Source of the DNA: Corallococcus llansteffanensis
GTDB taxonomy: Bacteria; Myxococcota; Myxococcia; Myxococcales; Myxococcaceae
DNA: 41,131 nt
Reading direction: 5' to 3'
Assembly (NCBI RefSeq): GCF_003612055.1
Contig: NZ_RAWB01000014.1
Coordinates: 1-41,131, forward strand
Below, in pieces: positions 25,375-33,994 of the stretch. The notes beneath the pieces were generated by a model that ran no database searches, was not told the origin of the DNA, and saw nothing but the letters and a program-made list of their open reading frames with translations. Both the position numbers and the translations under genes were made by a program. Positions within the stretch are counted from its first letter, which is position 1, and each line of letters begins with the position of its first letter.

Positions 25375-26738
25375 ATCTGGCAAAGACCCTTGAAGATGAC
25401 TCCGCCACGGGGGCGCGCCCCGCGGTGCTCCACGTGCTCCGGGCCGGGTGGGCCTCGTCGGTTCCCGTCGTGGTCCTCGCCACGCTCGCCGTCCTCCTGG
25501 CGCCGCATGTTCGAGGCATTGGATTCTTTCCGGTGCTTCGCTACGCGGTCGTCACTCCCGTGTGCCTGCTCGTCGCGGTCGCGTCGGCGTTCCTGTACCG
25601 CGCCCTCGTGGGTTCCTCGCGGCCACGCGTCCTGCTGACCGCGGCACTCGTCGGACTCGCGCTGGTCGTCCTCGCGGGGATGGCGACAGGGGGACCTCCC
25701 GGGCTTGCCGCCGCGGCTTTCCCCGCGCTGCTTGGCGGCGCTGTCGCCTTGTCCCTGCTCGTCCCGCGCTTCGTGGACCGTCCGCGCCGCTCGCGCATCG
25801 GCACCACCGCGCTCATCGTCCTCGGTGCGCTGGAGCTCATGGGCGTTGCCCTTGCGCTCTCAAGTGAACGCGCTTCACCCTCCGACATCCCCCGCACGAT
25901 GTTCGACGCCGACTCCCGGTTCATCACCCTCCCGAGCGGCGCTCGCATCCACTACGTGGACGAAGGGGAGGGCGAGACGCTGCTCTTCCTGCACGGCAAC
26001 CCCGCCTGGTCGTTCCAGTGGCGCGACCTCATCAAGGGGCTTCGGGGTTCGTACCGCTGCATCGCGCTCGACTACCCCGGCTTCGGCCTGTCCGAGGCAC
26101 CCGCCGGATTCGGCTTCACACCGCGTGAGCAGAGCCTCGTCGTGGAGGAGTTCGTCGAACGGCTCCAGCTCCGCGACGTGACCCTGGTCATGCAGGACTG
26201 GGGCGGCCCGATTGGACTCGGCTTCGCCGGGCGCCGCCCCGAGCTCGTGCGCCAGGTGGTGCTTGGGAGCACGTGGGCCTGGCCCACGGACTCCGGCACA
26301 CCTCGCGGCATCTTCTCGGCCATCGCCGGTGGACCCCTCGGCGAGTTCTTGCAGGTGAACTTCAATGGCTTCGCTGCGTTTGGCATCAAGAACGGAGTGG
26401 TCCGTGAGCTGCCCTCCGATGTCCTCGGCGTCTACCTGCGCCCGTTTGTTCCCCTGGAGCGACGCGGCATCGCGGCGTTCTATCCGGGGCAGATCACCGC
26501 TGCGACGGGGTACTTCGCGGAGGTCGAAGCCGGCCTGCCTCGCCTGGCGCAGAAGAAGGCGCTCATCTTCTGGGCGCTCCAGGACCAGGGGTTCCCCCAC
26601 ACGGAGCTCGAGCGCTTCGAGCAGACGTTCCCGAACCACCGGACCCTCGAACTCCCCAATGCCAACCACTTCTTCTTCGAGGACACCGCGGAGCAGCTGG
26701 TCTCGGAGCTCCGCGCCTTCATGGCGGAGAAGCCGTGA
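25371..26738 (+). CDS. Haloalkane-dehalogenase-like alpha/beta hydrolase with N-terminal membrane domain
   Basis: A 455-residue protein. Residues 1-165 hold about five hydrophobic helices (for example SVPVVVLATLAVLLAP, LRYAVVTPVCLLVAVASAFL, LLTAALVGLALVVLAGM). Residues 175-455 are an alpha/beta hydrolase with HGNPAWSFQW (oxyanion region), Asp276 as nucleophile in VMQDWGGP followed by Trp277, and His433 in PNANHFFFED. Asp-Trp in that place and HGNPxxS are features of haloalkane dehalogenases, where Trp helps bind halide; the same folds also serve other hydrolases, so the substrate is not certain. Dehalogenases are normally about 300 soluble residues, so the membrane domain is an unusual fusion. 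ATG 25371 has AGGAG 9 nt upstream. Divergent AraC gene is the likely regulator. Confidence 0.82.
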   Translation: MNLAKTLEDDSATGARPAVLHVLRAGWASSVPVVVLATLAVLLAPHVRGIGFFPVLRYAVVTPVCLLVAVASAFLYRALVGSSRPRVLLTAALVGLALVVLAGMATGGPPGLAAAAFPALLGGAVALSLLVPRFVDRPRRSRIGTTALIVLGALELMGVALALSSERASPSDIPRTMFDADSRFITLPSGARIHYVDEGEGETLLFLHGNPAWSFQWRDLIKGLRGSYRCIALDYPGFGLSEAPAGFGFTPREQSLVVEEFVERLQLRDVTLVMQDWGGPIGLGFAGRRPELVRQVVLGSTWAWPTDSGTPRGIFSAIAGGPLGEFLQVNFNGFAAFGIKNGVVRELPSDVLGVYLRPFVPLERRGIAAFYPGQITAATGYFAEVEAGLPRLAQKKALIFWALQDQGFPHTELERFEQTFPNHRTLELPNANHFFFEDTAEQLVSELRAFMAEKP

Positions 26739-26799
26739 TCATTTCTTCAATGCAGAGCGCCAACGCGATACGTCATAACGAAAGCTTCCCGGACTCATG

Positions 26800-26831
26800 C
26801 GCCATGACAGAACCATGAAGAACACATGGCG
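26800..26831. promoter_or_regulatory. Inverted repeat between hydrolase and hypothetical gene
   Basis: CGCCATG (26800-26806) and CATGGCG (26825-26831) are reverse complements with an 18-nt spacer. It may be a weak terminator stem for the hydrolase gene or an operator for the next gene. Confidence 0.25.
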
Positions 26832-26904
26832 TGTTCAAGACCCTTGGTCCGCCCCGCACGCTGTAGGTTGGCCCGCGTCATCGACCTGACCCGGTGCACC
26901 CTTC

Positions 26905-27309
26905 ATGCGTGTTCTCACCTCGACCCTCCTCGTGGAAGCTGTCACGGAACTCTCAAGGGGCACCCGGCTCGTCCGGGCCAAGGAGGTGCTCGCCTGGTGT
27001 GACCGGAACCAGGTGGACTGCCAGGGCGCAGGGCTCAAGAACCAGGCGCTCTGGGATGCGGACCTCGAAGAGGCAGGCGGCCCGCACCGGCTCCTGAAGT
27101 TCAAGAGCGGCGAGTGCAAGCAGTCCCGGGTGGGCTGGGCGCTCATCGCTCACGGCGCCAAGGCGCGCGAGGCCGCGGCACACCTGGGCTGGCGCGAGCT
27201 GCGCTGGACGGGAGAGAACTGGGACTGGCTGGGGGGAGAGCCGCCACCTCCACCCCGGCGCCCCGCGTCACGGGAAGCTCCGGCCCAGGCAGCGGCCGTC
27301 AGGGGTTGA
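26905..27309 (+). CDS. Hypothetical protein
   Basis: A 134-residue protein, MRVLTSTLLVEAVTELSRGT, with AKEVLAWCDRNQVDC, LKNQALWDADLEEAGG, then SRVGWALIAHGAKAREAAAH and LGWRELRWTGENWDWLGGE, and a proline-rich tail. The body has a normal soluble composition and the codon bias matches neighbouring genes (GC in third positions), which supports it as coding. No motif recognised, no signal peptide, and no good ribosome site before the ATG. It is convergent with the E1-like gene. Confidence 0.55.
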   Translation: MRVLTSTLLVEAVTELSRGTRLVRAKEVLAWCDRNQVDCQGAGLKNQALWDADLEEAGGPHRLLKFKSGECKQSRVGWALIAHGAKAREAAAHLGWRELRWTGENWDWLGGEPPPPPRRPASREAPAQAAAVRG

Positions 27310-27339
27310 GCGGGCCGCTGCGCGTGTCCGCCGCGTGTC

Positions 27340-27918
27340 TCAGGCCGAGACCGGCGTGACGGCGGTGGGGTGCACGAAGGCATCCCGCTTCACGCCGTGC
27401 TTGCGGAAGTCCTGCACCGCCCGTGCGAGCGTGGCGGCCAGCAGCCCCAGGAAGGGCAGGTGCTCGCCGCCTTCACAGGTGGCCTGCCCCTGCGTGTCCT
27501 CGGCGTCCGGGACGAAGCGCTCGTCCCAGCGCACCAGGCCGAACGTTCCGTCCGCGGACACCGCGCCGTGCACCAGCGGCGTGCCCGCCTTCCGGGCATG
27601 GTCACTGAGCAGCTGGCGGCTGTCCTGGTTGTCGAACGCGTCCACCAGCAGGTCCGCGCCCTTGCAGAGCGCCTCCACGTTGTCGCGCGTGAGGCGCACG
27701 CCGAAGGCTTCCGCCTTCACTCCGTGCAGGTTGTGGAGCTGGAGCTTCAGCGCCTCCGCCTTGTTCTTCCCCACGGACGGCTTCACGTACGCCTGGGACA
27801 ACAGGTTCTTCGACTCCACCCGGTCGAAGTCGACGAACACCAACGTCGCGTCCAGGTTGCGACACAGCATGGCCGCCGTGGACCCGATGGCCCCCACCCC
27901 GCAGAAGACGATGCGCAT
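27340..27918 (-). CDS. E1-like (ThiF/MoeB/HesA) adenylyltransferase
   Basis: A 192-residue protein starting MRIVFCGVGAIGSTAAML: GxGxxG nucleotide loop at residues 7-12, then VDFDRVESKNLLSQ, equivalent to the DxDxVxxSNLxRQ motif, and VGKNKAEAL, then ADLLVDAFDNQDSRQLL. These are the order and spacing of E1-like enzymes that adenylate the C-terminus of ubiquitin-like proteins. Cys148 (DTQGQATCEGG) is a candidate thiol. No zinc CxxC pairs. It is smaller than MoeB/ThiF (about 250), so a minimal version. It follows the 82-aa beta-grasp-like gene by 8 nt, the normal arrangement for an E1 with its modifier. Probable role: activation of that small protein, for conjugation or sulfur transfer. Confidence 0.85.
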   Translation of the reverse strand: MRIVFCGVGAIGSTAAMLCRNLDATLVFVDFDRVESKNLLSQAYVKPSVGKNKAEALKLQLHNLHGVKAEAFGVRLTRDNVEALCKGADLLVDAFDNQDSRQLLSDHARKAGTPLVHGAVSADGTFGLVRWDERFVPDAEDTQGQATCEGGEHLPFLGLLAATLARAVQDFRKHGVKRDAFVHPTAVTPVSA

Positions 27919-27926
27919 GGCGGCCC

Positions 27927-28175
27927 TCAGCACGCCCCGAAGGGCACCTTCGGGCGCAGGTAGATGCGCTCCTCGCCGTGCGCGCCCCGGAAGCGGTCCA
28001 CGACGTAGTGCTGGAAGGCGTCCTCCCGCAGCTGGAAGCGCTGCATGCCGGGCACTCCGCCGGAGCGCACCAGCTCCACCGCGATGCGGCGCACGTCCGT
28101 GTCGCTGATGATCCGCTCCAGCTCCACCGGCACGTCCGCCGACTGTCCGTCGAGGGTGATGTTGAGCGTGGCCAT
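27927..28175 (-). CDS. Small beta-grasp-like (putative ubiquitin-like) protein
   Basis: An 82-residue protein, MATLNITLDGQSADVPVELE, then a helix DTDVRRIAVELVRSG, and an end RIYLRPKVPFGAC. A starting beta-hairpin, a central helix and a final strand are what a ubiquitin-like beta-grasp would show, and its direct coupling to an E1-like gene supports it as the modifier. It ends Phe-Gly-Ala-Cys rather than Gly-Gly, so either the tail is trimmed to the Gly (a JAMM peptidase is encoded about 6 kb away) or chemistry differs. The fold is my inference from size, pattern and context. ATG 28175 has GGAGGCG 7 nt upstream. Confidence 0.65.
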   Translation of the reverse strand: MATLNITLDGQSADVPVELERIISDTDVRRIAVELVRSGGVPGMQRFQLREDAFQHYVVDRFRGAHGEERIYLRPKVPFGAC

Positions 28176-28209
28176 GGTCGACGCCTCCTTGAAAGCGCGT
28201 CCCGGGAAG

Positions 28210-28227
28210 GACCGCGGGAGCGCGGTC
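28210..28227. promoter_or_regulatory. Hairpin upstream of the beta-grasp/E1 genes
   Basis: GACCGCG and CGCGGTC are perfect inverted arms around GGAG, about 35 nt upstream of the ATG at 28175, in the divergent region between this operon and endonuclease V. Candidate leader hairpin or operator. Confidence 0.3.
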
Positions 28228-28354
28228 GGTCGGGGACCCGAGCCCGGGACGTCGCCTCCTCGGCGTTCCTGACAGCCGGCCTGGCGCCGCCCGTCCAGGT
28301 CCGTTCTGCCCTTTCCAGGGGACCGTGCACAGTGTTGAGCTCCAGGAGGGCCGC

Positions 28355-29071
28355 ATGGAGTCGCCGCGAACACCGCAGGACTGGAACCTGACGCCCACGG
28401 AGGCCGTGGCGCTGCAGAAGCGCCTGCGCGAGCAGCTCATCCTTCAACCCCCTCCGGGCCTGAAGGTGACGCGGCTTGGGGGCGCGGACATCTCCACGGA
28501 GAAGGGCAACGACACCGGCTATGGCGGCATGGTGGTGCTGGACGCGGCGACGCTTCAGCCCGTGGCCCGGGCCATGGCCGCGGTGCCGCTGTCCTTCCCC
28601 TACGTGCCCGGGCTGCTGTCCTTCCGCGAACTGCCGGTGCTGGAGGCGGTCTGGGCGCGGCTGACGGTCCGGCCCGACGTGCTCGTCTTCGACGGTCAGG
28701 GCACCGCGCACCCGCGCCGGTTCGGCATCGCCTGTCACGGGGGGCTGCTCTTCGACCTGCCCTCCATCGGCTGCGCCAAGTCGCTCCTGGTGGGCACCCC
28801 CGGCAAGCTCGCGGAGCGGCGCGGGGCCACGGCGCCCATCACCCACAAGGGCGAGGTGGTGGGCATGGCGGTGCGCACCCGCCAGGGCGTGAGCCCCGTG
28901 TACGTCTCCCCGGGCCACCGGATGGACCTGGAGACCGCGGTGGAGTGGGTGCTGAAGGCGAGCCCGCGCTACCGTGAGCCGGAGACGACGCGCCACGCGC
29001 ACCGGCTGGTCAATGACTTCCGCCGGGCGGGCGGTGAGTCGGCGGAGCTGGAGGAGGAGCGTCCCGGATGA
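28355..29071 (+). CDS. nfi: Endonuclease V (deoxyinosine 3' endonuclease)
   Basis: A 238-residue DNA repair enzyme that cuts near deoxyinosine from adenine deamination. Family marks: GGADIST with the first catalytic Asp, SFPYVPGLLSFRELP (the wedge PYIP-type motif that senses the lesion, here PYVP), VLVFDGQGTAHPRRFGIACH with the second acidic site, IGCAKSLL, and the C-terminal SPGHRMDLETAVEWV. ATG 28355 is chosen because CCAGGAGGG lies just upstream; an upstream in-frame GTG at 28325 is less likely. The stop overlaps the next ATG as ATGA. Confidence 0.93.
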   Translation: MESPRTPQDWNLTPTEAVALQKRLREQLILQPPPGLKVTRLGGADISTEKGNDTGYGGMVVLDAATLQPVARAMAAVPLSFPYVPGLLSFRELPVLEAVWARLTVRPDVLVFDGQGTAHPRRFGIACHGGLLFDLPSIGCAKSLLVGTPGKLAERRGATAPITHKGEVVGMAVRTRQGVSPVYVSPGHRMDLETAVEWVLKASPRYREPETTRHAHRLVNDFRRAGGESAELEEERPG

Positions 29072-29283
29072 AGCCCGTGGGCTTGATGCTGGTGGTGGCG
29101 GGCGTGGGGCTCGTGGCGGTGGGACTGCTCGTCTGGGTTGGCGCCTTCTCCTGGTTCGGCCGGCTGCCGGGAGACATCCGCGTCGAGAGCGGACACACCC
29201 GGTTCTTCGCCCCGCTCACGTCCATGCTGCTCGTGTCCGTGGCGCTCAGCCTGGGCGCCTGGGTGCTGCGCCGGTTCTTCTAG
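29068..29283 (+). CDS. DUF2905 small membrane protein
   Basis: A 71-residue protein with two transmembrane helices (VGLMLVVAGVGLVAVGLLVW and FAPLTSMLLVSVALSLGAWV) around the family signature FGRLPGDIR. DUF2905 has no known activity. Start overlaps the endonuclease V stop (ATGA), so it is translationally coupled. Confidence 0.9.
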   Translation: MKPVGLMLVVAGVGLVAVGLLVWVGAFSWFGRLPGDIRVESGHTRFFAPLTSMLLVSVALSLGAWVLRRFF

Positions 29284-29551
29284 GCGCGCGGCCTCCGGGC
29301 CCTCCTCCTGAATTCCTCTCAAGGATGGGCGCGCTCGGCGTCTGTCCGGCAGGACCTGCCTCGTCAGGTCGCCCGCCTGCTGTCCGGGCGACCAGGGAGG
29401 GGGCTGGCCGGGCGCGTCTGGGGAGGACGCCAACCGGACGGGGAGTGGATCCCCGCCGTTGAACCGCGCAGCATGCGGACCCCGTCTTCCGGCCCCGGGC
29501 CCGGCTGGACGTGGCATTGGATGGGCGGCTGTCAGGCCGTCAGGAGCGAGC

Positions 29552-31900
29552 ATGCGCAGGTTGTCGTCCCCGTTGAGCGAGCTGGCCTCCCACTACCCCG
29601 TGGTCGTGGTGGGCTCGGGGTATGGCGGTGGCATCACCGCCAGCCGCCTGTCCCGCGCGGGACAGCAGGTGTGCGTGCTGGAGCGCGGCCGTGAGTGGCA
29701 GCCCGGTGAGTTCCCTCGCACGCCCGCGCAGGCGGTGGCCGAGTTCCAGCTCCACTGCGCCCCGGGCCAGGGCGACCTGGACGTGGGCAGCCCCAGCGGC
29801 CTCATCGAGGTGCACCGCAACGGCGACGTGACCGTCATCAACGGCTGCGGCCTGGGCGGCACGTCGCTCATCAACGCCAACGTGACGATGCGGCCGGATC
29901 CGCGCGTGTTCGAGGACCCCCGCTGGCCCCAGGCCCTGCGCGCCGACGTGCACGGCCTGCTGGAGGACGGCTACGCGCACGCGGAGCTGATGCTGCGGCC
30001 CCTGCCGTACCCGGAGGACCACCCGCCGCTGCAGAAGCTCAAGACGCTGGGCATCTCCGCGGAGAAGCTGGGCGGACGGCTCCAGCGGCCGCCCCTGGCC
30101 GTGACGTTCGAGCCGGGCGTCAACGCCGCGGGCGTGCGGCAGCCGGGGTGTTCGCTGTGCGGTGACTGCGCCACCGGCTGCAACACCGGCGCGAAGAACA
30201 CCGTGCAGATGAACTACCTGCCGGACGCCCACGCGCACGGCGCCCGCATCTTCACCGAGGTGGCGGTGCGCGCGGTGGTGCCGGACGGCGCGAAGTGGCG
30301 CGTCTACTACCGCCCCCTCCACACCGGCCGCGAGCGCTTCGACGCGCCCGACGCGTGGCTCACCGCCGACCGGGTCGTCCTCGCGGCCGGCACCATGGGC
30401 ACCGCTGAAATCCTGCTGCGCTCGCGCGAGCGCGGCCTGTCCGTGTCCTCGAAGCTGGGCCACCGCTTCAGCAGCAACGGCGACGTGCTGGCCTTCGGCT
30501 ACAACCTGGACATGCCCGTCCACGGCGTGGGCAATGGCGAGCACAGCCACGAGTCGCGCGACCCGGTGGGCCCCTGCATCACGGGCGTCATCGACCAGCG
30601 CGACACGGCGCGGCTGGACGAGGGGATGATCATCGAGGAGGGGGCCATCCCCGGCGCGCTCGCCTCGCTGATGCCCGCGGCGCTCGCGGGCGCGGCGGCG
30701 CTGGTGGGCGAGGACACCGACGAGGGCATCCTGGACTGGGTCCAGGAGCGGCTGCGCCAGGCGGACAGCCTGGTGCGCGGCTCGGAGCACGGCGCGGTGG
30801 AGCACACGCAGACGCTGATGGTGATGTCCCACGACGAGGCCAGGGGCGAGCTGCGGCTGGAGCACGACCGCGTGCGCCTGCACTGGCCGGACGCGGGCCG
30901 CGACCCCCAGCTCATCCGCATCGAGGAGCGCCTGCGCCGGGCCACCGCCGCGCTGGGGGGCACCTACGTGCGCTACCCGCTCTGGTCGGAGGCCTTTGGC
31001 AAGGAGGTGCTCTGCACGCACCCGCTGGGCGGCTGTGCCATGGCCGAGCGCGCCGAGGAGGGCGTGGTGGACCACGAGGGGCGCGTCTTCTCCAGCGCCT
31101 CCGGCCGCGCGGTGCATGAAGGCCTGTACGTGTCCGACGGCTCGGTGATGCCGCGCTCGCTGGGCATCAACCCGCTGCTCACCATCTCCGCGGTCGCCGA
31201 GCGGGCCTGCGCCCTGATGGCCCGGCGCCACGGCTGGACCATCGACTACGCGCCGCTGCCGGAGGCGGACTCCCGACAGGCCCCCGGGCACGTGGGCGTG
31301 CGCTTCACGGAGACGATGCACGGCTTCGTGTCCGGCGAGGTGGCCGCCCCGCACCTGGACGCCGGGGACCCGGAGCGCGACGACGCCACGCCCCTGCGCT
31401 TCGTCCTCACGGTGACGACGGACAACCTGGACGCGACGCTGAGCGACGAGCGCCACCCCCTGAAGCTGATGGGCATGGTGACGGCCCCGGTGCTGTCCTC
31501 GCGCCCGCTGGTGGTGACGCGCGGCGAGCTGCGCCTGATGACGCGCGAGCACGCGCGGCCGGGCGGCCAGCGGATGGAGTACCTGATGCACCTGCTCAGC
31601 GAGGCCGGTGAGGCGTACTACCTGGAGGGCTACAAGGACCTCTACGACGACCCGGGACCGGACCTGTGGAAGGACACCACGACGCTCCTCGTCTCCCTGC
31701 ACAAGGGCCAGGACGCCACGGCGCCGTGCATCGCCCGGGGCTTCCTGCGCCTGACGGCCGAGGAGTTCGCCCGGCAGCTCACCACCCTGCGCGTGCTCAA
31801 CGCCCGCGACAGCGTGCAGCGGCTGGAGGCGCTGGGTCGCTTCGGAAGCTTCTTCTTCGGCGCCCTCTACGACACCTACGTGCGCCGGGTGGCTGCCTAG
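29552..31900 (+). CDS. GMC-family FAD oxidoreductase (cholesterol-oxidase-like)
   Basis: A 782-residue flavoprotein. The FAD loop GSGYGGG is at 21-27 with LERG after the second strand; VINGCGLGGTSLINANV is the GMC signature; GCSLCGDCATGCNTGAKNT near residue 199 is the cysteine-rich segment seen in cholesterol-oxidase-like GMC proteins (possible metal or Fe-S binding); VLAAGTMGTAEILLRS and CTHPLGGCAM (near 490) and DGSVMPRSLGINPLLTISA complete the GMC core. The last 200 residues (from about 580: GVRFTETMHGFVSGEV) form an extra C-terminal domain. Substrate is probably a hydrophobic alcohol or sterol-like molecule; not shown. ATG 29552 has AGGAG 5 nt upstream. Confidence 0.88.
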   Translation: MRRLSSPLSELASHYPVVVVGSGYGGGITASRLSRAGQQVCVLERGREWQPGEFPRTPAQAVAEFQLHCAPGQGDLDVGSPSGLIEVHRNGDVTVINGCGLGGTSLINANVTMRPDPRVFEDPRWPQALRADVHGLLEDGYAHAELMLRPLPYPEDHPPLQKLKTLGISAEKLGGRLQRPPLAVTFEPGVNAAGVRQPGCSLCGDCATGCNTGAKNTVQMNYLPDAHAHGARIFTEVAVRAVVPDGAKWRVYYRPLHTGRERFDAPDAWLTADRVVLAAGTMGTAEILLRSRERGLSVSSKLGHRFSSNGDVLAFGYNLDMPVHGVGNGEHSHESRDPVGPCITGVIDQRDTARLDEGMIIEEGAIPGALASLMPAALAGAAALVGEDTDEGILDWVQERLRQADSLVRGSEHGAVEHTQTLMVMSHDEARGELRLEHDRVRLHWPDAGRDPQLIRIEERLRRATAALGGTYVRYPLWSEAFGKEVLCTHPLGGCAMAERAEEGVVDHEGRVFSSASGRAVHEGLYVSDGSVMPRSLGINPLLTISAVAERACALMARRHGWTIDYAPLPEADSRQAPGHVGVRFTETMHGFVSGEVAAPHLDAGDPERDDATPLRFVLTVTTDNLDATLSDERHPLKLMGMVTAPVLSSRPLVVTRGELRLMTREHARPGGQRMEYLMHLLSEAGEAYYLEGYKDLYDDPGPDLWKDTTTLLVSLHKGQDATAPCIARGFLRLTAEEFARQLTTLRVLNARDSVQRLEALGRFGSFFFGALYDTYVRRVAA

Positions 31901-32002
31901 CGGCCGGGCAGGCGGCGGGCAGTGCTGCAGGTCGCAATCCCGTGCCCTCCGGGGTGGGCGTGGGCACCCTGTTTCCCACCGGGACCGACAGGGAGGACCC
32001 CC

Positions 32003-32518
32003 ATGGCTGAAGACCGTGACCCGCAGCGCCGCTCGGGCGCGCCCCAGGACGGGGAGCGTGCGGAGGAGCATCGCGAGCCGTCCATCGAAGAGCGGCGTGC
32101 GCGGCGGAGTGCGATGCGGGCAAGTCAGACGTACGCCCGCTTCATCGATCATCTTTGCGACCGGGGAGGCATGTCTCCCAGCGTCGCCCAGCAGGCGGCC
32201 GTCTCCGTCCTCTGTGGACTGGAGCAGCGGATCTTCGCCGAGGAAGCGCACGACCTGGAGGCCCAGCTTCCGCGCAAGCTCACGGAGCTGCTCCACCGCT
32301 GCGAGCGCCATGACGCCGAAGCCCGTCCGGAGCGGTTCGGGAAGGACGAGCTGCTCAAGCAGGTGGGGGAGGACCTCGCCCTGCACCCGGACGCGGTGGA
32401 GCCGGTGGTGCGCGCGGTGATGGACTCCATCCGGCATCAGATCAGCGAAGGCGAGGCCGAGGACGTGAGCGCCCAACTGCCCCAGGACATCCGTCACCTG
32501 TGGCTGCCGACGATGTGA
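32003..32518 (+). CDS. DUF2267 domain-containing protein
   Basis: A 171-residue soluble protein. After a charged, disordered N-terminus it shows the DUF2267 pattern: FIDHLCDRGGMSPSVAQQAA, VLCGLEQRIFAEEAHDLEAQ, LPRKLTELL, then a second similar helical part ending EGEAEDVSAQLPQDIRHLW, as if a duplicated helical unit. Function unknown. ATG 32003 has GGGAGG upstream. It follows the GMC gene in the same direction by about 100 nt. Confidence 0.85.
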   Translation: MAEDRDPQRRSGAPQDGERAEEHREPSIEERRARRSAMRASQTYARFIDHLCDRGGMSPSVAQQAAVSVLCGLEQRIFAEEAHDLEAQLPRKLTELLHRCERHDAEARPERFGKDELLKQVGEDLALHPDAVEPVVRAVMDSIRHQISEGEAEDVSAQLPQDIRHLWLPTM

Positions 32519-32557
32519 AGCCTGTTAAGGTCTCCGGCGCACCCTGCCGGAGACCGC

Positions 32558-32815
32558 ATGGCCCTCGACGATGATTTCAGCGCTGCCCAGACCCGGGTGA
32601 AGACGCTGTCCAAGGCTCCCTCGAACGACACGCTGCTGGAGCTGTACTCCCTCTACAAGCAGGGCACGGAAGGGGACGTGCAGGGCAAGCGCCCCGGCAT
32701 GCTCGATATCAAGGGGCGTGCGAAGTACGACGCCTGGGCCGGCCGCAAGGGCCTGGCGAAGGACGCCGCGAAGCAGCAGTACGTGGCGCTGGTGGAGCGG
32801 CTGCTGCGCGGTTAG
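32558..32815 (+). CDS. Acyl-CoA-binding protein (ACBP)
   Basis: An 85-residue helical protein with the ACBP signature: LYSLYKQGTEGDVQGKRPGM followed by LDIKGRAKYDAWAGRKGL. It binds medium- and long-chain acyl-CoA in the cytoplasm, buffering and transporting it. The length matches the eukaryotic domain (about 86-90). In bacteria ACBP is patchy, and it is known in myxobacteria, which have large lipid metabolism. Positioned 9 nt before the metallophosphoesterase gene, so possibly co-transcribed. Confidence 0.93.
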   Translation: MALDDDFSAAQTRVKTLSKAPSNDTLLELYSLYKQGTEGDVQGKRPGMLDIKGRAKYDAWAGRKGLAKDAAKQQYVALVERLLRG

Positions 32816-32824
32816 TCGCTGCCC

Positions 32825-33994
32825 ATGCCCCGCTGGCTCAGCCTCGCGTTGTTCCTCGTGCCGGTCACCTCGCTGCTCGCGGTGGCCCACGTCTACCTGT
32901 ACCGCCGCCTCGTGCGGGATGTGACGGCGCGCAAGGCGCTGCGCCGCGCGGGCATCGCGCTCTTCTTCGGAGGCTTCGTCGGCTCCGTGGGCGCGCGAAT
33001 GATTGGCGCGATGCTGTCCTCCGAGGCGGCCCGCGCGACGGGCATCGTGCTGCTGCTGTGGATGGGGCTGGTGCTCTACCTGCTCATGTTCACCCTGGCG
33101 CTGGATGTCGGGCAGCGGGTGCTCGCCCGCGTGCGCAAGGCGCCGGAGCCTCCGTCGCCGGAGCGCCGCGCCTTCCTCGCGAAGGGCCTGGCGGCGGGCG
33201 CCACCGTGGCCGGCGCGACGGTGAGCACCTACGGAGCCTGGAAGGCCTTCCATCCGCCGGAGGTGCGCGACATCCCGGTGCGGCTGGCCCGGCTGCCCAA
33301 GGCGCTGGAGGGCTTCACGCTGGTGCAGCTCACGGACATCCACATCGGCGGGGTGTTGCAGCGCCGCTACGTGGACGAATTGGTGGCGCGCACCAACGCG
33401 CTCAAGCCGGACCTCATCGCGGTGACGGGGGACCTGGTGGACGGCACCGTGCCGGAGCTGGGGCGCTACGTGGAGGGCTTCGGCGCGCTCAAGGCCCGGC
33501 ACGGCGCGTACTTCATCACCGGCAACCACGACTACTACTCGGGCGTGAAGGCCTGGGTGGCGTTCGTCCAGGGGCTGGGCATCACCGTGCTGCGCAACCG
33601 CTCCGTGTCCATTGGTGACGCGGGCGCGTCCTTCGACCTGGCGGGCGTGGACGACTGGAGCGCCCAGCGGTGGGGCGAGCCCGGCTACGACCTGGACGCG
33701 GCGCTGCGGGGGCTGCGTCCGGACCGCGCGTCGGTGCTGCTGGCGCACCAGCCCTCCAACTTCGAGGAGGTCGCCCGCCGCGGCGTGGGCCTCCAGCTCT
33801 CAGGGCACACGCACGGCGGACAGATGTTCCCGGGCAACGTGCTGGGACACTTCATCTGGGGCGCGCAGAACGCGGGCCTGAGCCAGCTGGGCCAGTCCCA
33901 CCTCTACGTCAGCCGCGGGTGCGGCTTCGTGGGCCCGCCCATGCGCGTGGGCGCGCCGCCGGAGATCGCCCGCATCATCCTGCTCCCCGGCTGA
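32825..33994 (+). CDS. Membrane-bound metallophosphoesterase (calcineurin-like)
   Basis: A 389-residue protein. Residues 1-135 carry about four hydrophobic helices, the last part RRAFLAKGLAAGATVAGATV resembling a Tat-like segment; the catalytic domain follows with the five metallophosphoesterase blocks: QLTDIHIG, VTGDLVDG, GNHDYY, AHQPS and SGHTHGGQMFP. This is the YkuE/YaeI type, which in other bacteria acts on phosphate esters of lipids or nucleotides at the membrane; substrate here unknown. Its 3' end overlaps the 3' end of the minus-strand JAMM gene by 20 bp. Confidence 0.88.
   Translation: MPRWLSLALFLVPVTSLLAVAHVYLYRRLVRDVTARKALRRAGIALFFGGFVGSVGARMIGAMLSSEAARATGIVLLLWMGLVLYLLMFTLALDVGQRVLARVRKAPEPPSPERRAFLAKGLAAGATVAGATVSTYGAWKAFHPPEVRDIPVRLARLPKALEGFTLVQLTDIHIGGVLQRRYVDELVARTNALKPDLIAVTGDLVDGTVPELGRYVEGFGALKARHGAYFITGNHDYYSGVKAWVAFVQGLGITVLRNRSVSIGDAGASFDLAGVDDWSAQRWGEPGYDLDAALRGLRPDRASVLLAHQPSNFEEVARRGVGLQLSGHTHGGQMFPGNVLGHFIWGAQNAGLSQLGQSHLYVSRGCGFVGPPMRVGAPPEIARIILLPG

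Noticed and set aside
29540-32497. 985-codon minus-strand open frame opposite the GMC and DUF2267 genes
   Set aside because: His/Arg/Ala-rich antisense shadow produced by high third-position GC; the plus strand encodes clear protein families.
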